Of a DNA stretch of 64,000 nucleotides, positions 9,364-19,482 are shown one piece after another. The stretch lies in assembly GCF_036884275.1 (NCBI RefSeq), contig NZ_CP145607.1:1661001-1725000 (forward strand), in the 5' to 3' direction. A program made the translations under genes and the position numbers. Numbering within the stretch: the stretch's first letter is position 1; every line of letters starts with the position of its first letter. This DNA comes from Sphingomonas kaistensis (lineage in GTDB: Bacteria; Pseudomonadota; Alphaproteobacteria; Sphingomonadales; Sphingomonadaceae). Below the pieces are notes generated by a model, which worked only from the letters and a program-made list of their open reading frames with translations, did no database searches and had not been told where the DNA came from.

Positions 9364-11994
9364 ATGACCGACCTCCCCAAGACCTTCGAACCCGGCCCGA
9401 TCGAAACCCGCTGGTATCAGCATTGGGAAGAAAGCGGCGCGTTCCGCCCGGCGCGCCCCGAGGCCGAGCCCTTCACCATCGTCATGCCGCCGCCCAACGT
9501 CACGGGCAGCCTGCATATCGGTCACGCGCTCGACAACACGCTGCAGGACATCCTCGTCCGCCGCGCCCGGATGCAGGGCAAGGATGCGTTGTGGGTGGTC
9601 GGCACCGACCACGCCGGCATCGCCACGCAGATGGTGGTCGAGCGGCAACTGAACGCTCACCAACAGAAGCGCACCGATTTCACCCGCGACCAGTTCGTCG
9701 ACAAGGTGTGGGAATGGAAGCACGAAAGCGGCGGTCAGATCACCCGCCAGCTTCGCCGCCTCGGCGCCTCGTGCGATTGGGCCAACGAGCGCTTCACCAT
9801 GGACGAAGGCTTCTCGAAGGCCGTCCTCCACACTTTTGTCGAGCTGCACAAGCGCGGCCGCATCTACCGCGACAAGCGCCTGGTGAACTGGGATCCCAAG
9901 TTCCAGACCGCCATTTCCGACCTCGAGGTCGAGACCCGCGACCAGGCCGGCAAATTCTGGACCCTGCGCTATCCGCTCGCCGACGGCAGCGGCCATATCG
10001 AGGTCGCCACCACCCGGCCCGAAACCATGCTGGCCGATATGGCGGTCGCGGTGCATCCCGAGGACGCGCGCTATACGGGGCACGTCGGGAAGCAGATCAA
10101 GCTGCCGATCACCGGCCGCCTGATCCCGATCGTCGCTGACGAACATGCCGATCCCGAGCTTGGGTCGGGCGCGGTCAAGGTGACGCCCGGCCACGATTTC
10201 AACGACTTCGAGGTCGGCAAGCGCGCCGGGTTCAAGCCGGCAGAGATGCTCAACATGCTCGATGCGGCGGCCAACATCTGCCAGACCGCCGACGGCCTGA
10301 TCCCCGCCGACCTCCTCGGCCTCGAGCGGTTCGAGGCCCGCAAGCGCGTCGTCGAATTGCTCGACGCGGCCGGCGCGCTGGTCAAGGTCGAGGACCGCAC
10401 GATCGCCACCCCGCTCGGCGACCGCTCGGGCGTGGTGATCGAGCCGTGGTTGACCGACCAATGGTATGTCGACGTGAAGCCGCTCGCCGAGCGCGTGGTC
10501 GAGGCGACCAAGAGCGGCGCGATCAAGGTCGTGCCGGAGACTTGGTCCAAGACCTGGTTCAACTGGCTCGAAGGCATCCAGCCGTGGTGCGTCTCGCGAC
10601 AATTGTGGTGGGGCCACCGTATTCCCGCCTGGTACGATGCCGACGGCAACGCCTTCGTCGCACTAAGCGCCGAGGAAGCGCAAGCTCAGGCCGGCGACGA
10701 CCGCCCGCTGACGCAGGACGAAGACGTTCTAGATACCTGGTTCAGCTCGGCGCTGTGGCCCTTCGCGACGCTCGGCTGGCCCGAGCAGACCGAGGACCTT
10801 GCCCGCCACTACCCCAACGATGTCTTGATATCCGGCTTCGACATCCTGTTCTTCTGGGATGCCCGCATGGCGATGCAGGGACTCGAGTTCATGGACGAGG
10901 TGCCGTGGCGCATCCTCTATCTCCATGGCTTGGTGCGCGACGCCCAGGGCCAGAAGATGTCCAAGTCCAAGGGCAACACCGTCGATCCGCTCGGCCTCAT
11001 CGACAAATATGGCGCCGACGCCCTCCGCTTCACCATGGCGGCGATGGAAAGCCAGGGCCGCGACATCAAATTGGAGGAGAAGCGCGTCGAGGGCTATCGC
11101 AACTTCGCGACCAAGCTGTGGAACGCCGCTCGCTTCCTGCAGATGAACGGGGTCGGCCCGTCGCAGTCGATCGCCGCGCCGCAAGCGACCAAGCCGGTCA
11201 ATCGTTGGATCATCGGCGAGGTGGTCGAGACGCTCACCCGTCTCAACCGCGCCTTCGACGAGCTTCGCTTCGACGGAATGGCCGACGCCATCTATCACTT
11301 CACCTGGGGCACTTTCTGCGACTGGTATGTCGAGCTGGTGAAGGGCGGCTTTGACGAGGAAACCCGCGCCGTCGCCGGCTGGGCGTTCGACCAGATCCTG
11401 GTCATGCTCCACCCGTTCATGCCCTTCCTCACCGAAGAATTGTGGCACGGCATGGGGGCACGCCCCTACGACCTGATCGTCGCGCAATGGCCGGCGCCGC
11501 AGGCCTCGGGCGACGCTGAGGCGAAAGCCAAGGTCGAGGCGATTATCGCCTTCATCGAGGGTATTCGGACCCTCCGCGCCGAATTGAACGTGCCGTGGAC
11601 CGCGACGCTGGTGCCGCACGTGCTGGCAGGCGAGGGGAGCAGCGCCATGCTCGACCTCATCGCACAGGAAGGCGCGACGCTGACCCGCATGGGCAAGGTC
11701 GGCCCCGCCGTAGCCGCGGATGCGCCGCCGGCCGGCTCGGCGCAGATCGTCGTCGGTGGCGCGACCGTGGCCTTCCCGCTCGGTGACGCCATCGATCTCG
11801 ACGCCGAACGCGCCCGCCTCGCCAAGGCCGCGGAAGCGGCGGAAAAGGACCGCGACAGCCTCGGTGCGCGGCTCGGCAACCCGGCCTTTGCCGAGCGCGC
11901 CAAGCCCGAAGCCGTTGCCAAGGCCCGCGCCGATCACGAGGCCCGCAGCGCCGAGGCCGAGCGGCTTCGTGCTGCCCTGGCCCGGCTCGGTTGA
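9364..11994 (+). CDS. valS: Valyl-tRNA synthetase
   Basis: An 876-residue class I aminoacyl-tRNA synthetase. The ATP-binding HIGH motif is at 51-54 ([10 protein letters not shown]) and KMSKS at 531-535. The editing (CP1) domain lies between them, with the [18 protein letters not shown] segment, and the C-terminal arm ends in the coiled coil typical of ValRS (from ~residue 810, [18 protein letters not shown]). Length and domain order are normal. It charges tRNA-Val, and a tRNA-Val gene lies at 51.6 kb. An intrinsic-terminator-like hairpin follows immediately. Confidence 0.98.
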   Translation: MTDLPKTFEPGPIETRWYQHWEESGAFRPARPEAEPFTIVMPPPNVTGSLHIGHALDNTLQDILVRRARMQGKDALWVVGTDHAGIATQMVVERQLNAHQQKRTDFTRDQFVDKVWEWKHESGGQITRQLRRLGASCDWANERFTMDEGFSKAVLHTFVELHKRGRIYRDKRLVNWDPKFQTAISDLEVETRDQAGKFWTLRYPLADGSGHIEVATTRPETMLADMAVAVHPEDARYTGHVGKQIKLPITGRLIPIVADEHADPELGSGAVKVTPGHDFNDFEVGKRAGFKPAEMLNMLDAAANICQTADGLIPADLLGLERFEARKRVVELLDAAGALVKVEDRTIATPLGDRSGVVIEPWLTDQWYVDVKPLAERVVEATKSGAIKVVPETWSKTWFNWLEGIQPWCVSRQLWWGHRIPAWYDADGNAFVALSAEEAQAQAGDDRPLTQDEDVLDTWFSSALWPFATLGWPEQTEDLARHYPNDVLISGFDILFFWDARMAMQGLEFMDEVPWRILYLHGLVRDAQGQKMSKSKGNTVDPLGLIDKYGADALRFTMAAMESQGRDIKLEEKRVEGYRNFATKLWNAARFLQMNGVGPSQSIAAPQATKPVNRWIIGEVVETLTRLNRAFDELRFDGMADAIYHFTWGTFCDWYVELVKGGFDEETRAVAGWAFDQILVMLHPFMPFLTEELWHGMGARPYDLIVAQWPAPQASGDAEAKAKVEAIIAFIEGIRTLRAELNVPWTATLVPHVLAGEGSSAMLDLIAQEGATLTRMGKVGPAVAADAPPAGSAQIVVGGATVAFPLGDAIDLDAERARLAKAAEAAEKDRDSLGARLGNPAFAERAKPEAVAKARADHEARSAEAERLRAALARLG

Positions 11995-12000
11995 TGGAAA

Positions 12001-12030
12001 AAGGGCAGGGCCGAAGGTGGTCCTGCCCTT
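12001..12030 (+). terminator. Hairpin after valS
   Basis: Arms AAGGGCAGG (12001-12009) and CCTGCCCTT (12022-12030) are perfectly complementary around a 12-base loop, a few bases after the valS stop. The T-tract is short, so its efficiency is uncertain. It may also serve the convergent gene at 12037. Confidence 0.6.
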
Positions 12031-12036
12031 CTGCTC

Positions 12037-12288
12037 CTAGGAGCGGCGAGTTCCGATCGCGGCGGCGTCGGTGGAAACGACTTCCACCGTAAACAATGTC
12101 AGCCCGCGCTCGTCGGCGGTGGTCACCCGGTAGGTTTCGGCTTCCCAATAGCGCTGGGGTGCGGTGCACAGCACCTCGGCAATCATTCGCACCGCATAAC
12201 ACCGGGCGTCTTCCAGGCTGTCGAGTTCGACGCCTTCATTATCCGGAATGTTGTGGCTTGTGCTGAGATGAAAGAAAAAACGCGACAT
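12037..12288 (-). CDS. Small DUF6894-like protein
   Basis: The 83-residue protein reads MSRFFFHLSTSHNIPDNEGVE, with a 'D..G.e..sle.Ar..A' centre (LDSLEDARCYAVRMIAEVL). This matches the short alphaproteobacterial DUF6894 family (pattern 'xYyFdl.....iPDeeG.elpdleaA...A'). No biochemical function is known. It is convergent with valS and encoded alone. The following 296 bases up to the MATE gene hold no gene I can support. Confidence 0.7.
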   Translation of the reverse strand: MSRFFFHLSTSHNIPDNEGVELDSLEDARCYAVRMIAEVLCTAPQRYWEAETYRVTTADERGLTLFTVEVVSTDAAAIGTRRS

Positions 12289-12584
12289 GGCTTGGCCCGG
12301 TTTTGAAAATGGAGAGCACCACTCAGTCTCTCAGTCGCCGGCTATCCCGGCGATGCTCATTCAACTATGTTGCCTACCCGACGTTCCGCCTCGTGAGGCT
12401 GATCGTGGCGAAAAACCCGGGGCGTCGCGCCAAAGCCGCAATCTTGACGAAAATAACCAAATGGGATAAGCGCATTTGGTGCGATTTGCCCGTCAGCGCG
12501 TTCACGATGATCTGACCCTCTCAGCCGCCTTTCCCGGCGAAGTGGACGAAGTGGACCCTATGGCTTTTTCCGCCGCGACCGGCC

Positions 12585-14027
12585 TTGATGGCTGACGCCG
12601 ACCGCCCGACCGCCTCGCCCGCTCGACCCGGCCAGCGCGACCTGACCAGTGGCCCGATCGGCACCACGCTGATCAGCTTCGCGCTACCGACGCTCGGTTC
12701 CTCGATCCTTCAGTCGCTGAACGGCTCGATCAATTCGGCCTGGGTCGGGCGGCTGATCGGCGAGGATGCGCTGGCCGCGACCGCCAATGCCAATATGGTG
12801 ATGTTCCTCGCCAGCGCCTTCACCTTCGGCTTTTCGATGGCAAGCTCGATCCTGATCGCCCAGGCCTTCGGTCGCCGCGACATCGACGCCGCCCGCCGCT
12901 CGTTCGGCACCGCGCTTGGCTTCTTCAGCCTCTTGGCCGTGGTCGTCGCAGTCGGCGGCTGGTTCCTCAGCCCGAACATCCTTTCCCTGCTCGGCACCCC
13001 GGCCGAAGCGGTGCCGCTGGCCGACGCCTACCTGCGCATCATCTTCGTCGCGCTGCCCCCGGCGATCCTGATGGTCAGCACCATGATGGCCCTGCGCGGG
13101 ACCGGCGACAGCCTGACACCTTTGTGGTTTATGGGGATGGCGGTGCTGCTCGACAGTGGGCTCAATCCCTTTTTCATTTCAGGTATCGGCCCGTTTCCGC
13201 AGATGGGTATCGCCGGATCGGCGGTGGCGACCAGCATCGCCAACTGGACCGCGCTCGCCGGGCTGTTCGCGTTTATCTATTGGAAAGACCTGCCGCTCCG
13301 CCTGCGCGGGGCCGAGCTCGCCTATCTCCGCCCGTCGGGCGAACGGCTCAAGACCATCGTGGTGAAAGGCTTCCCGATGGGCCTGCAGATGATCGTCATC
13401 TCGCTGTCCAGCCTCCTGCTCATCGGCCTCGTCAATGCCGAAGGGGTGCACACCGCTGCCGCTTATGGCGTCACCATGCAATTGTGGACCTATATCCAGA
13501 TACCCGCGATGGCCTTCGGCGCCGCGGTCAGCGCGATGACAGCGCAGAACATCGGCGCGGGCCAATGGGATCGGGTCGGCAAGATTACCGGCATCGCGAT
13601 CATACAGGTGCTGGCGATCACCGGCGCCATGATCGCTCTGTTCCTGCTGTTCGAACGGCCCGCGCTTGGCCTGTTCCTCGGGATGGACAGCCCGGCGCTG
13701 CCGATCGCCATCCACATCCAGTGGATCGCGACCTGGAGCTTCCTCCTGTTCGGGGTCACGCTCGTTATCTTCGGAACCGTCCGGGCCAATGGCGCAGTGA
13801 TCGCACCGCTGATCATTCTCGCGGTCGGCCTGCTACCGGTGCGGATCGGCTTTGCCTGGCTCGGTCGCGACTGGCTCGGGGCCGACGCCTTGTGGTGGAG
13901 CTTCCCGGCTAGCACGCTGACGAACCTCGTGCTGGCGGTGCTCTATTTCCGCTCAGGCCGGTGGAAACAGTCTCGCATGGCGGTCAACGGGGCGCCGCGA
14001 CCCATACCGCAGCCCGCGCAACCGTGA
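12585..14027 (+). CDS. MATE family multidrug/metabolite exporter
   Basis: The 480-residue protein has about twelve hydrophobic helices in two homologous halves. The first half starts LISFALPTLGSSILQSLNGSINSAWVG and the second GFPMGLQMIVISLSSLLLIG, the MATE fold. Such carriers export cationic drugs or metabolites in exchange for Na+ or H+. Two adjacent starts (12585 and 12588) are possible. The 3' end overlaps the convergent lipid kinase gene by 44 bases. Confidence 0.92.
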   Translation: MMADADRPTASPARPGQRDLTSGPIGTTLISFALPTLGSSILQSLNGSINSAWVGRLIGEDALAATANANMVMFLASAFTFGFSMASSILIAQAFGRRDIDAARRSFGTALGFFSLLAVVVAVGGWFLSPNILSLLGTPAEAVPLADAYLRIIFVALPPAILMVSTMMALRGTGDSLTPLWFMGMAVLLDSGLNPFFISGIGPFPQMGIAGSAVATSIANWTALAGLFAFIYWKDLPLRLRGAELAYLRPSGERLKTIVVKGFPMGLQMIVISLSSLLLIGLVNAEGVHTAAAYGVTMQLWTYIQIPAMAFGAAVSAMTAQNIGAGQWDRVGKITGIAIIQVLAITGAMIALFLLFERPALGLFLGMDSPALPIAIHIQWIATWSFLLFGVTLVIFGTVRANGAVIAPLIILAVGLLPVRIGFAWLGRDWLGADALWWSFPASTLTNLVLAVLYFRSGRWKQSRMAVNGAPRPIPQPAQP

Positions 14028-14874
14028 CGGTGACCGGGGTCTTGGCGCTCAGTTCCCCGTCGATCGAAATCTTCTGCCGCGGCCGCGCCTCGATACGGAT
14101 TTCCCGACCGCGATACTCGGTCACATTCTGGTCGCGCGACTTGAGCTTGAACAAGGTCGCAAGCCAGCTCCAGGCGAGGTGGACGAGGCTCTTGCCGGTC
14201 ACCGCTTGCACCACGATCTCACCCGATTGCAGGTCGGCGCTTTCGACCAGCTCGATGCCGCCGTGGTGCGTTCCGTTGGCGATCCGCGCTTCGGTCGCCC
14301 AGACCTTGTGGACCCGCCCGCCTTCGGTGATGCGAAGCCGGAAGGGCCGGAACTTGAAAGCAACCCGCACCGCCCAGATCATGTAGCCGAGCATGCCCAG
14401 CGTGCGCTTGAGCTTGTGGGGCACCGTTTCGGCGATCAGCGGCGACAGTCCCATCGCCGCAGCATTGGCGAAATAATCGCCGTCGATGGCGCCGAGATCG
14501 ATCCTTAGTTTCTTGCCGGTGGCGATGGTCTCGACCGCGGCTTCCAGATCGGTCCCGATCCCCAGCGTCTTGGCAAAGCTGTTGGCGGTGCCGAGCGGCA
14601 GCAACGCGAACACCGTGTCGGTCCCGAGGAAGTCGTCGATGGCCTTGGACAAGGATCCGTCGCCGCCTCCGACAATGATCATCGGGGCCTTGTCGGCAAG
14701 CGCCGCCACCACGGTAGGCCGCATCTGTTCGGGGTCGGTGATGGCATGGGCGCCAAGCAATTCGACACCGCGCTCCTCCAGCAGCCGCTTCGCATCCTCG
14801 AACGCATCGCCGCCGGACCGGCTCATGGCATTGACGACCAGGACGGCCTGTTTCGGAAGCGTATCGTCACTCAT
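13984..14874 (-). CDS. Diacylglycerol/lipid kinase family protein
   Basis: The 296-residue protein carries the DAGK catalytic glycine-rich loop IIVGGGDGSLSKAIDD and the following PLGTANSFAKTLGI stretch, typical of YegS/DgkB-like lipid kinases that phosphorylate lipids at the membrane face. I start it at MSDDTLPKQAVLVVNAMS, which begins with the first beta strand of the fold. The frame is open far upstream, but that part is antisense to hemB and spurious. It is divergent from hemB (48 bases between starts) and convergent with the MATE gene. Confidence 0.88.
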   Translation of the reverse strand: MSDDTLPKQAVLVVNAMSRSGGDAFEDAKRLLEERGVELLGAHAITDPEQMRPTVVAALADKAPMIIVGGGDGSLSKAIDDFLGTDTVFALLPLGTANSFAKTLGIGTDLEAAVETIATGKKLRIDLGAIDGDYFANAAAMGLSPLIAETVPHKLKRTLGMLGYMIWAVRVAFKFRPFRLRITEGGRVHKVWATEARIANGTHHGGIELVESADLQSGEIVVQAVTGKSLVHLAWSWLATLFKLKSRDQNVTEYRGREIRIEARPRQKISIDGELSAKTPVTVTVARAAVWVAAPR

Positions 14875-14922
14875 GGCGGCACAATGCTTGGAACAGCCAT
14901 AGGGTGCCGTATAGAGCAGGTC

Positions 14923-15915
14923 ATGACTGCAGCTTTTCCCGCGCTCCGCATGCGCCGCGGCCGCTCGGCCCCCTGGATTCGCGCCATGCTGGCCGAACAT
15001 CGCCTGCATCCGAGCGATTTCATCCTCCCTCTGTTCATCTGCGACGGGCAAGGCTGCGAAGAACCGATCGCGGCGCTGCCGGGCGTCAGCCGCTGGACGG
15101 TCGACAAAATCGGCGCGCGCGCCAGGGAGGCTCATGCGGCGGGCATTCCGTGCGTGGCCCTTTTCCCCAATACGCCGGGTCCTCTGCGCACCGTCGGCGC
15201 GGAAGAAGCGCTCAACCCCGATAATCTGATCTGCCGCGCGGTGAAGGCGGTGAAGGACGCCTGTCCAGAAATCGGCGTGCTGACCGATGTCGCACTCGAT
15301 CCGTATACCGAGCATGGCCATGACGGCCTGATCGACGAACGCGGCTGTGTGTTGAACGACCTGACTAGTGCGGTGCTGGTTCAACAGGCGCTGGTTCAGG
15401 CCGAAGCAGGGGCCGACATCGTGGCGCCCTCCGACATGATGGACGGCCGCGTCGGGGCGATCCGCACGGCACTGGAGCAGGCCGGCAAATGCGATACCGC
15501 CATTATGGCCTACGCCGCCAAATATGCCTCGGCCTTTTACGGCCCGTTCCGCGATGCGGTGGGATCGGGCGGCCGCCTGAAGGGCGACAAGCGCGGTTAT
15601 CAGATGGATCCGGCCAATGCCGCCGAAGCACTGCGCGAGGTCGCGCTCGACATCGCCGAGGGCGCCGACATGGTGATGGTGAAGCCCGGCATGCCGTATC
15701 TCGACGTGCTCGCCGCCGTCCGCAAACGCTTCGAAGTGCCGACCTTCGCCTACCAGGTGAGCGGCGAATATGCGATGATCGAGCATGCTGCCGCGGCCGG
15801 GGCAGGGGACCGCGACGCGCTAATCCTCGAAACCTTGCTCGCCTTTAAGCGCGCCGGCGCCAGCGGCATCCTGACCTATCATGCCCTCGACGCCGCACGG
15901 CTTATCGCGGGCTAA
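14923..15915 (+). CDS. hemB: Porphobilinogen synthase (5-aminolevulinate dehydratase)
   Basis: A 330-residue enzyme that condenses two 5-aminolevulinate molecules into porphobilinogen in tetrapyrrole synthesis. The two active-site lysines are K200 (AYAAKYASAFYGPF) and K254 (VMVKPGMPYLD). The metal loop DVALDPYTEHGHDG lacks the Cys cluster of zinc enzymes, so it is probably the Mg2+-type form. The start follows a weak purine-rich site (AGAGCAGG) and overlaps nothing. Confidence 0.97.
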   Translation: MTAAFPALRMRRGRSAPWIRAMLAEHRLHPSDFILPLFICDGQGCEEPIAALPGVSRWTVDKIGARAREAHAAGIPCVALFPNTPGPLRTVGAEEALNPDNLICRAVKAVKDACPEIGVLTDVALDPYTEHGHDGLIDERGCVLNDLTSAVLVQQALVQAEAGADIVAPSDMMDGRVGAIRTALEQAGKCDTAIMAYAAKYASAFYGPFRDAVGSGGRLKGDKRGYQMDPANAAEALREVALDIAEGADMVMVKPGMPYLDVLAAVRKRFEVPTFAYQVSGEYAMIEHAAAAGAGDRDALILETLLAFKRAGASGILTYHALDAARLIAG

Positions 15916-15969
15916 GCCGCTCGTAACCATGAGCGGCTAACGAAACGGCATCGCTCACCTGGAGAAACA

Positions 15970-18168
15970 ATGGCCAGTCTCGCTCCTCCGGCACCCGCGC
16001 CCGCCGCCTCCTTCGCGCCGCGCTGGCTGTTCACGCTTGGCATCTTCACCGGCTCGTTTCTGCTGTTCCTGGTGCAGCCCATGCTGGCCCGCATGGCACT
16101 GCCGCGGCTGGGCGGTGCACCGGCGGTGTGGAATTCGGCGATGCTGGTTTATCAGGGGCTGCTGCTAGCGGGTTATGCTTATGCGCATTTCCTCGGCCGC
16201 TTCGGGACCCGCATTCAGGTCGGCGTCCACCTTGCGGTGCTGCTGCTCGCCGGACTGACCCTTCCGCTGTCGCTCGCGGCTGGAAGTCCGCCCTCCAGCG
16301 CCGAGCCCTTTCTGTGGGTGCCGTGGCTGCTGCTGATCTCGGTCGGGCCCCTGTTCTTCGCGATCTCGGCACAAGCGCCACTGCTCCAGCGCTGGCTGGC
16401 GGTCGGCGGCCTCAATCCTTACCCGCTCTATGTCGCCTCGAACCTCGGTAGCTTCTGCGGACTTGTCGCTTATCCCTTGCTGCTCGAGCCGATGGTCGGG
16501 GTCGCCGAGAACAGCCTGTGGTGGTCGTGGGGCTATGGCATCATGCTACTGCTGGTAGCGGGCTGTGGGCTGCCGCTCCTGCGTAAGGATCATGCTCCGC
16601 CCGCCCGGTCCGACGCGCCGCGGGTCAGGGCAAGCACCTTCATCCGCTGGGCGCTGATCGCGGCCGTGCCGTCCGGCCTGATGCTGTCGACGACGCTGCA
16701 TCTCACCACCGATGTCGCGCCGATGCCGCTGCTGTGGGTCGTGCCGCTTGGCCTCTATCTTCTCAGCTTCACCATCGCCTTTTCCGAACGGCGTAGGGCC
16801 GCCAACATCTGCACTGCTGCGGCGCCCTTCGCGCTGATCCTTGCCGCAGCCATGCTCTTCGTCATGTCGGGCGCGATGCTGCCGCTGGTCGTGTTGACCG
16901 CGATCCTCGCCATGTTCCTCAGCGCCTGCGCCCTTCACGCGCGGCTGTACGACCAGCGCCCCGAGCCGCAGAACCTCACGCTCTTCTATCTCGCCATGTC
17001 GGTCGGCGGGGTTATCGGCGGATTGATCTGCGCGCTATTCGCGCCGCTGCTGTTCGACTGGACCTACGAGCATCCGCTGCTGATACTCGCCGCCGCATTC
17101 CTGCTTGGCGCGCGCCAGCCGCTGCCCGCGATCGCCGACCTGATGCGCGGCGAGCGGGCTGGGCGCGTTCTCCTGCTCCTCATTCTCATCATGCTGATCG
17201 GCTCGTTTCTTGCCGCCATGATGGGCAAATATGCCGTGCTGGCGCTGCTCTCCTCAGTCGCCGCCGGGATGGCGACCTTCGCGCTTGGCCGTGCCTGGCT
17301 GTTCGTCCTCGCACTGGCGACGGTGATGCTTGCCGGTGGCGGGCTCAAGCAACTTCACGACAGCCTGACGGGGCAGATGACCCGCAGCTATTTCGGCGTC
17401 TACCGCGTCAGCGACGATTATGTCGGGCAGCGGATGCTGATCCACGGCACGACCACGCATGGGGTCCAACTGCTCGGCACGCCCGAACGCGAAAGGACGC
17501 CGACCAGCTATTATTGGCAAGGCTCGGGCGTCGGCCGTGTCATGTCGCAGCTTCCGGCGATCGCCGGTCCGAACGCGCGGGTCGGCGTGGTGGGCGTCGG
17601 GCTCGGCACGCTTGGCTGCTATTCGCGCCCGGGCCAAAGCTGGACGTTGTTCGAGATCGATCCAACGGTGATCGATATCGCGCGTGGGCCGGGTTTCCAT
17701 TTTCTGCGCGATTGTTTGCCCACCGCGCGGGTGGTGATCGGCGACGCGCGCCTGAAGCTCGGCGAGACCGCGCCCGCCAGCTTCGACATCCTCGTCATCG
17801 ATGCTTTCTCGTCCGACGCGATCCCGATGCATCTCCTGACCAAGGAGGCCTTCGCGATCTACAAGCGTGTGCTTCGGCCGGGCGGGGTGCTGATGATCCA
17901 CATTTCGAACCGCCACCTCGAACTGCGCCCGGTGGTCCGCACCGGCGGCGAGAGCGTGGGCATGGCGGGGGTGCTCGCCTCCGCGGCCGGAGAACCCTTG
18001 CTGCGCGGCTACGAATCGACCTGGACCGCTTTGTCGAGCGACCCGGCGACCCTCGCCCGGGTGCGCGCGACCGAGCCCGGCCTGTGGGTCAACCTCCCGC
18101 TTGGCCGCCGAGTCCACTGGACCGACGACCACGCTTCGATTCTGCCGGTGGTGGCCAAGCCTTGGTGA
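15970..18168 (+). CDS. Multi-spanning membrane protein fused to spermidine synthase-like domain
   Basis: A 732-residue protein. Residues ~20-480 contain about a dozen hydrophobic helices (e.g. LFTLGIFTGSFLLFLVQPML). The C-terminal ~230 residues are a Rossmann methyltransferase/aminopropyltransferase fold: VGVVGVGLGTLGCYSRPG, then LFEIDPTVIDIAR, and the acidic strand ILVIDAFSSDAIPMHLLT that matches the spermidine-synthase gate-keeping region. Proteins of this fused MFS/spermidine synthase type are widespread but uncharacterised; polyamine synthesis is not shown. Its stop overlaps the GTG start of the next gene. Confidence 0.88.
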   Translation: MASLAPPAPAPAASFAPRWLFTLGIFTGSFLLFLVQPMLARMALPRLGGAPAVWNSAMLVYQGLLLAGYAYAHFLGRFGTRIQVGVHLAVLLLAGLTLPLSLAAGSPPSSAEPFLWVPWLLLISVGPLFFAISAQAPLLQRWLAVGGLNPYPLYVASNLGSFCGLVAYPLLLEPMVGVAENSLWWSWGYGIMLLLVAGCGLPLLRKDHAPPARSDAPRVRASTFIRWALIAAVPSGLMLSTTLHLTTDVAPMPLLWVVPLGLYLLSFTIAFSERRRAANICTAAAPFALILAAAMLFVMSGAMLPLVVLTAILAMFLSACALHARLYDQRPEPQNLTLFYLAMSVGGVIGGLICALFAPLLFDWTYEHPLLILAAAFLLGARQPLPAIADLMRGERAGRVLLLLILIMLIGSFLAAMMGKYAVLALLSSVAAGMATFALGRAWLFVLALATVMLAGGGLKQLHDSLTGQMTRSYFGVYRVSDDYVGQRMLIHGTTTHGVQLLGTPERERTPTSYYWQGSGVGRVMSQLPAIAGPNARVGVVGVGLGTLGCYSRPGQSWTLFEIDPTVIDIARGPGFHFLRDCLPTARVVIGDARLKLGETAPASFDILVIDAFSSDAIPMHLLTKEAFAIYKRVLRPGGVLMIHISNRHLELRPVVRTGGESVGMAGVLASAAGEPLLRGYESTWTALSSDPATLARVRATEPGLWVNLPLGRRVHWTDDHASILPVVAKPW

Positions 18169-18743
18169 GCGAAGTCGTCGCCCAAACCGCCCGGCTTCGC
18201 CTGCGCACGTGGGACGATCCGCGCTGGGAGGCCTTCGTCGCACTGACCAACACGCCCGCGGTGATGCGCTGGCTGGGCGGGGTGTTTTCGCCCGAGCAGA
18301 TGGCGGCGGCGCGGGCGCGGCTCGATGCTTATCAGCGCGACTATGGCTTCACCTTCTGGGCGGTGGAGCGGCACGAGGAAGACGCGCTGCTCGGCTTCTG
18401 CGGGCTGAAGCGTGCCAATGCGCCGGGTGCCGAGCCGCTCCACGGCGAGGTGGAGATCGGGTGGCGGCTGCGCGAGGATGCGTGGGGGCAAGGTTATGCC
18501 CGCGAGGCGGCAGCCACGTCGCTCGACCTGGCCTTCGATCGGTTCGGCGCGGCGCGGGTGATCGCCTTTACAGCCGCGGGGAACGCGCCGAGCCAGACGC
18601 TGATGAAGCGGCTCGGGATGCGGCACTGGCCGCAGCATGATTATATCGACGCGCGCTTCCCGGCGCACGCGCCGCCGAATCCGCAGGTGACGTTCGGCAT
18701 CACCCGCGAGGAATGGGCGGCTCAGCGCGCGAGCTTGGCCTGA
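18165..18743 (+). CDS. GNAT family N-acetyltransferase (RimJ/RimL-like)
   Basis: A 192-residue GNAT enzyme. TARLRLRTWDDPRWEAFVAL is the RimJ/L-type N-terminus, HGEVEIGWRLREDAWGQGYA is the acetyl-CoA-binding strand-loop, and NAPSQTLMKRLGM is the conserved C-terminal helix. Substrates may be protein N-termini or small amines. I use the GTG at 18165, which overlaps the previous stop (GTGA), implying translational coupling. The 3' end overlaps the convergent lipoprotein gene by 22 bases. Confidence 0.88.
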   Translation: MSEVVAQTARLRLRTWDDPRWEAFVALTNTPAVMRWLGGVFSPEQMAAARARLDAYQRDYGFTFWAVERHEEDALLGFCGLKRANAPGAEPLHGEVEIGWRLREDAWGQGYAREAAATSLDLAFDRFGAARVIAFTAAGNAPSQTLMKRLGMRHWPQHDYIDARFPAHAPPNPQVTFGITREEWAAQRASLA

Positions 18744-19225
18744 ACCGCGGCGAGCGCCGCGCGCTGGCGGCGGTCGAGAGCGGCGAGGTCGGCGGCGATG
18801 GCGCGGACCGCCGCCAAGTCCTGCGGCACGAGGCGCGCACCGGAGCGGATGCGGTCGGAGACGGCGGCGTCGAAATCGCCCATCGCGCGAGTGACGGGAG
18901 CTTGCGCGGCGACCGCGGCCGAGAGCGCCTGCTGCGCCGAAATCCAGCTTTCGCTGCCGGGTGTCCCGGCCGAGCCGGCAAGCGCGTCGGCGCGGGCGAT
19001 GGCGGCGTCGACGGCGGACGCTTGCGCGAAGGCCGGGCCGGCGACGCGGCGGAGCGCGGCGGCGAGCGCGGGATCGGCGGGGAGGGCGGCGGACACGTCG
19101 ACGATGGGCAGCCGCGGATCGATCGCTTCGGCCGGGCGGCGGGCGAGCGAAGGGGCGTCGGTGACCGAGGCGCAGCCGCCCAGCAGCAACAGCGACAAAG
19201 CGAGGGCGGGAGTGAAGCGGCGCAT
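18722..19225 (-). CDS. Small predicted lipoprotein
   Basis: The 167-residue protein starts MRRFTPALALSLLLLGGCAS, a signal peptide with lipobox LLGGC and acylated Cys18. The rest is alanine-rich and helical with no recognisable domain. No function can be assigned. It is encoded alone, ending over the GNAT gene, and its start is ~80 bases from tRNA-Arg. Confidence 0.72.
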   Translation of the reverse strand: MRRFTPALALSLLLLGGCASVTDAPSLARRPAEAIDPRLPIVDVSAALPADPALAAALRRVAGPAFAQASAVDAAIARADALAGSAGTPGSESWISAQQALSAAVAAQAPVTRAMGDFDAAVSDRIRSGARLVPQDLAAVRAIAADLAALDRRQRAALAAVQAKLAR

Positions 19226-19305
19226 CGCTTTCCTGTACCAGCGCGAAACCCTGCAACAAGGGGTTGCGCTCCAGGCGACCTGCCCCTAGATGCCGCCCTC
19301 GGCAG

Positions 19306-19382
19306 GCGCCCGTAGCTCAGCTGGATAGAGCATCAGACTACGAATCTGAGGGTCGGACGTTCGAATCGTTCCGGGCGCGCCA
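19306..19382 (+). tRNA. tRNA-Arg (ACG)
   Basis: The acceptor stem GCGCCCG pairs with CGGGCGC, with G73 and an encoded CCA (19380-19382). The D-arm is GCTCAGCTGGATAGAGC, the anticodon loop CTACGAA (anticodon ACG, normally A34 modified to inosine), and the T-loop GTTCGAATC. Confidence 0.97.
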
Positions 19383-19390
19383 TTGCCACC

Positions 19391-19420
19391 AAAGGGCTCA
19401 CCGCGAGGTGGGCCCTTTTT
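19391..19420 (+). terminator. Rho-independent terminator of tRNA-Arg
   Basis: Arms AAAGGGCTCACC and GGTGGGCCCTTT form a 12-bp stem (one G-T pair) with a GCGA loop. TTTT is completed just after, eight bases beyond the tRNA CCA end. Confidence 0.88.
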
Positions 19421-19482
19421 CGTTTGCGGCGCTATCCACAGCTTTCCGCCGCCGCATCTGTTCCCGTTACGTTCTCACCGCG

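Noticed and set aside
12289..12584. Two small plus-strand frames (60 and 70 codons)
   Set aside because: No ribosome site, no conserved features; overlap each other in different frames.
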